From positions 1-6,191 of the forward strand of contig DAOUMU010000330.1 of the NCBI GenBank assembly GCA_034409055.1: a stretch of 6,191 nucleotides of DNA, written 5' to 3'. This stretch comes from DAOUMU01 sp034409055 (GTDB lineage Bacteria > Chloroflexota > Anaerolineae > 4572-78 > J111). A program made the translations under genes and the position numbers. Shown one piece after another: positions 3,708 to 6,191 of this stretch. Below the pieces are notes generated by a model that saw nothing but the letters and a program-made list of their open reading frames with translations, had not been told where the DNA came from and did not search any database. How positions within the stretch are numbered: position 1 is the first letter of the stretch; every line of letters starts with the position of its first letter.

Positions 3708-6083
3708 ATGACCCAAGCCGGATGGACCGACCGGGCTGTGAACCAGCCCACCCAGGACAAACTCGGCTTCGACCATTACTGCCAGGTCCTCAGCCAAATC
3801 GTAACCGAAGCCGACACCCCCCTGACCATCGGCATCTTCGGCCCCTGGGGCAGCGGCAAAACCAGCCTCATGCGCCTGGTCGAAGCCAAGCTCAAAACAA
3901 CGGAAGGCCCCCCCGGCCCCCCGGAGGGGGGTGAGACGAACCAAGTTCCCCCCTCTGGGGGGTTAGGGGGGCCGTTACCCTCTGGGGGGTTAGGGGGGCC
4001 AGGGGAGCCATCACCCTCTGGGGGGCCAGACAGGCCCTCCCCCCTCACCGTCTGGTTCAACGCCTGGAAATACGACCAGGAAGAGGCCCTGTGGCGGGCG
4101 CTGATTATCCAGGTGTTGAATGTCTTTCGGCCTGACGAGCGGGGGTCGGGGATCGGGGATCGGGGGCCGGGGAGCGGTCAGGTTGACCAGGTTGATCTGG
4201 CCGCAGCGGTTGATGAGCCTGCCCGGCCGGCCAGGGATCAGATGAAGCCTGACCTGCCGCCGGCTGAAGCCAGGTTGACCCGCGAACAGGAAGAAGAACT
4301 CAACGAGCGCCTGGACGACCTGGAGGCCAGCCTGTACCGGACCGTGGAGCGGGAAGAAGTGGGCGGGGTGACCATTGATTGGGACAAGCTGCTCAAAGGT
4401 TCCATCATGGGTATCACCCATCTCAGTCTCAGCGCCCTGCCCGGGGTGGGCGCGGTCCTGGGTAAGATGATGGAGAAGGCCCAGGAGCAGATCACCGGCC
4501 AGGATATAAACACCATTTTCGAAGCCATCCAGCGGGAGCGGCGCAAAATCTACCGGGAACACGTTCGCTCTCTGGAGCAATTCCAGCAGAAATTTGAGGA
4601 GTTGGTTCAAGAGGAAGTGTTGGCCAAGGACCGTCGCCTGGTGATCTTTATCGACGACCTGGACCGCTGCCTGCCGGAAAAAGCCATCGAGGTCCTGGAG
4701 GCCCTCAAATTGTTCCTGGACGTGCCCGGTTGTGTCTTTTTCCTGGGGGTTGATCGAAAGGTTATTCAAGACGGTATCCGGGTCAAGTACAAGGGCTTTT
4801 TGGTCAATAGCGACGACCCGGCGGCGGCCGGTCGCCGCATCCCCATCACCGGCGACGACTACCTGGAGAAGATCGTGCAACTGCCTTTCCACCTGCTGCC
4901 CCTGGACGAGGCACGGGTGGAGCAGTTTATCAAAACCAGCGGCATTGAGTTACCGGCCGGCTGCGCCGATATTTTTGCCGCCGGCCTGGAAGCCAACCCG
5001 CGCAAGGTCAAGCGGACACTCAATATCTTTCGGCTGCTCCATGCCCTGGCTCAAATCCGGCAGGATGAGTTCAAAGTGAACGGCCAGCCGGTCAAGATTA
5101 AGCCGCAGTTGCTGGCCAAAGTGGTCGTTATTCAGAGCCGTTATCGTGAGCTGTATAACGACCTGGTCGAATACCCGGCCCTGCTGCCGGATCTGGAGCG
5201 GCACTTCGCCCAACAGGCTGCTCCCACAACCGGCCCCACCTCGAACGAGGCCCAGGCCCCCGCGTCGCCATCTTCTGAGGCCGGCCAGGGGGCCCGGACG
5301 ACCGGCCCTGGCCCCGGTCAACAGACCTTGCTGAAAAAGTACCAACACCTCCGCCCGCTGCAACGCCTGCTCAGCCGGGGCGACCGTTTTGCCGGTTTGC
5401 CCCTGGCCGAGGTCAAGCTGTACCTCTACCTGACCTACACCACCGACGAAAGTGGCCAGGCCACCGCGGCCGAGCATCTGGCCGCCCGCTGGTGGCGTGA
5501 ACTGCTCAGTAATGACCTGACCAAAATAAAGAGCACCCTGGCCGCTATCCAGGAGGATGAAGCCACGGTGACCGAATTTCAAGCTCGCCTGGTAGCCGCC
5601 CTCGCCCAGGCCGGAGCGCCTTATACCCCCCACCAACGTTTCTCGGCCGGGACGGCCCTGGCCCTATTGGGTGATCCGCGTGATTTTGGGGAAATGATCC
5701 CGGTTCCGCCTGGAGAATACCCCTTGGATGTTGATAATGTTTCCGCTCAGCCGGTGGAAGGTTTCAAGATTGGCAAATATCCGGTGACCAACAGGCAATA
5801 CCAAAAGTTTCTGGAGGCCAACCCCGACCATCCGGCCCCGGACCACTGGGACCAGGCCACCCGGACCTATCCCCCGGCGTTGGCCAACCATCCGGTGGCA
5901 AACGTCACCTGGCACGATGCCCAGACTTACTGTCGCTGGGCCGGCAAGCGGCTTCTCTCAGCCCAGGAATGGGAAGTTGCGGCCCGGGGAGCAGAGTGGC
6001 GTTTTTACCCCTATGGTAACGAGCCCCGCTTTGATGTAGCCAACACCGCCGAGATGGGCCTGAACCAGCAATTCCCGTTATAG
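3708..6083 (+). CDS. KAP-family P-loop NTPase fused to a truncated FGE-like domain
   Basis: Seen: Walker A GIFGPWGSGKTSL (42-54); the KAP signature VWFNAWKYD (115-123); a charged, coiled-coil-like helical stretch (~188-215); a moderately hydrophobic segment (~231-255) where KAP proteins often carry membrane insertions; a second helical stretch (~275-305); Walker B LVIFIDDLDRCLPE (311-324); FFLGVDRKVI (344-353); YLEKIVQLPFHLLPL (385-399); NPRKVKRTLN (430-439). A Pro/Ala/Gly-rich linker (~503-538) and a helical part follow. From ~662 an FGE-like domain begins: MIPVPPGEY, KYPVTNRQYQKFL, PVANVTWHDAQTYCRWAGKRL, SAQEWEVAARG, FYPYGN. It stops at TAEMGLNQQFPL, so the GNVWEW, RGG and GFR segments (roughly the last 90-100 residues) are missing. 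Two in-frame G-rich repeat tracts interrupt the NTPase at ~64-112 and ~145-158. KAP NTPases are STAND-like and often membrane-linked, with members in prokaryotic conflict systems. The shared fold with the upstream gene suggests a related role. Truncation may leave it non-functional, so it may be a pseudogene. Confidence 0.9.
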   Translation: MTQAGWTDRAVNQPTQDKLGFDHYCQVLSQIVTEADTPLTIGIFGPWGSGKTSLMRLVEAKLKTTEGPPGPPEGGETNQVPPSGGLGGPLPSGGLGGPGEPSPSGGPDRPSPLTVWFNAWKYDQEEALWRALIIQVLNVFRPDERGSGIGDRGPGSGQVDQVDLAAAVDEPARPARDQMKPDLPPAEARLTREQEEELNERLDDLEASLYRTVEREEVGGVTIDWDKLLKGSIMGITHLSLSALPGVGAVLGKMMEKAQEQITGQDINTIFEAIQRERRKIYREHVRSLEQFQQKFEELVQEEVLAKDRRLVIFIDDLDRCLPEKAIEVLEALKLFLDVPGCVFFLGVDRKVIQDGIRVKYKGFLVNSDDPAAAGRRIPITGDDYLEKIVQLPFHLLPLDEARVEQFIKTSGIELPAGCADIFAAGLEANPRKVKRTLNIFRLLHALAQIRQDEFKVNGQPVKIKPQLLAKVVVIQSRYRELYNDLVEYPALLPDLERHFAQQAAPTTGPTSNEAQAPASPSSEAGQGARTTGPGPGQQTLLKKYQHLRPLQRLLSRGDRFAGLPLAEVKLYLYLTYTTDESGQATAAEHLAARWWRELLSNDLTKIKSTLAAIQEDEATVTEFQARLVAALAQAGAPYTPHQRFSAGTALALLGDPRDFGEMIPVPPGEYPLDVDNVSAQPVEGFKIGKYPVTNRQYQKFLEANPDHPAPDHWDQATRTYPPALANHPVANVTWHDAQTYCRWAGKRLLSAQEWEVAARGAEWRFYPYGNEPRFDVANTAEMGLNQQFPL
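3907..4027. repeat. In-frame C/G-run repeat insertion inside the KAP NTPase
   Basis: After a CCCCCCGGAGGGGGG palindrome (3917-3931) comes a 23-bp unit of form CCCTCT-G6-TTA-G6-CC at 3951-3973, repeated exactly at 3978-4000 (27-bp period, so frame is kept), with a shortened third copy at 4014-4027 lacking the TTA-G6 part. It encodes PSGGLGGP-type peptide repeats between Walker A and VWFNAWKYD, where a compact NTPase core is expected. There are six G-runs of 4-6 on the plus strand (3957, 3966, 3984, 3993, 4002, 4020), a strong potential for G-quadruplex formation. It looks like an intergenic repeat that entered a gene without breaking it. Confidence 0.75.
4141..4172. repeat. Second G-run tract (GGGGATC repeats) inside the KAP gene
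   Basis: Five G-runs (4141-4145, 4148-4151, 4155-4158, 4162-4166, 4169-4172) are separated by 2-3 bases, with the unit GGGGATC repeated. It is translated in frame as a Gly/Arg/Ser/Asp-rich stretch of about 14 residues (~145-158) after RPDE. Its sequence differs from the TTA-G6 tract at 3951-4027, so it is probably a separate repeat family. It can also form a G-quadruplex in principle. It marks an unconserved loop of the NTPase. Confidence 0.6.
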
Positions 6084-6191
6084 GATAGAGTTGTCCAATT
6101 TTGTCATCTCGCTGGCAAAGATTAAGGTCAGACCACGTATCCATAAGGGGCCACCAGATAGAAGATGATGGTAAAAATTGGATCAAATCGA
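6084..6191. other. Unassigned DNA after the truncated FGE domain, probable insertion or rearrangement junction
   Basis: No FGE motif (GNVWEW, RGG, GFR) appears in any plus frame here, so the truncation is not a simple frameshift. The sequence is AT-richer than the gene before it. TTGTCCAATTTTGTCATC at 6091-6108 could be the end of an inserted element (ends starting TGTC occur in IS21-like elements), but the far end is outside the window and I cannot confirm it. A short frame opens with ATGATGGTAAAAATTGGA near 6167 and runs off the edge; it is too short to judge. Confidence 0.35.

Noticed and set aside
4011..4892. Long minus-strand open frame (293 codons) opposite the KAP gene
   Set aside because: It lies wholly opposite recognisable KAP motifs, has no family features of its own, and follows from the GC-rich codon use of the plus-strand gene.
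5905..6186. Minus-strand frame of 93 codons spanning the truncation junction
   Set aside because: It is mostly antisense to the FGE domain and the remaining residues match nothing I recognise. A real gene hidden by the breakpoint cannot be excluded.

Overview
The window comes from a bacterial accessory region of mixed base composition. Two long, fairly GC-rich genes sit among AT-richer, hairpin-filled intergenic DNA. Large P-loop NTPases fused to formylglycine-generating-enzyme (FGE)-like domains, together with abundant palindromic intergenic repeats, suggest a large-genome, possibly filamentous or multicellular bacterium. A Chloroflexota (Anaerolineae/Caldilineae-like) origin is my first guess, but Cyanobacteria, Planctomycetota or Myxococcota cannot be excluded. 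This assignment is inference only.

Layout. Positions 1-224 hold one end of an IS5-family insertion sequence, with the 5' end of its transposase on the minus strand running off the left edge. Positions 225-595 are non-coding: a pair of small hairpins, a larger hairpin, a possible promoter, and the first copy of a ~148-bp imperfect palindromic element (421-568). Positions 596-3259 encode an 887-aa protein: N-terminal membrane helix, NACHT NTPase, helical repeat region and C-terminal FGE/C-type-lectin-like domain. Its last ~37 residues look like the variable region of a diversity-generating retroelement (DGR) target. Positions 3260-3707 are non-coding and hold a short direct repeat, a small hairpin and a 235-bp nested palindrome, inside which lies the second copy of the 148-bp element. 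Positions 3708-6083 encode a 791-aa KAP-family P-loop NTPase. It is interrupted by two in-frame G-rich repeat tracts and ends in an FGE-like domain that stops about halfway. The last ~108 bp cannot be assigned and probably lie past an insertion or rearrangement breakpoint.

How it may work. Both large genes share one design: a regulatory P-loop NTPase (NACHT in one, KAP in the other) joined to the same type of C-terminal FGE-like module, on the same strand, each behind a copy of the same hairpin element. NACHT and KAP NTPases are established components of prokaryotic conflict and defence systems, and FGE-like C-type-lectin folds are established DGR-diversified ligand-binding domains. The most interesting reading is a pair of NTPase sensors with a (formerly) diversifiable recognition head, one membrane-anchored and intact, the other C-terminally truncated. 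No reverse transcriptase or template repeat lies inside the window, so the DGR link remains a hypothesis.
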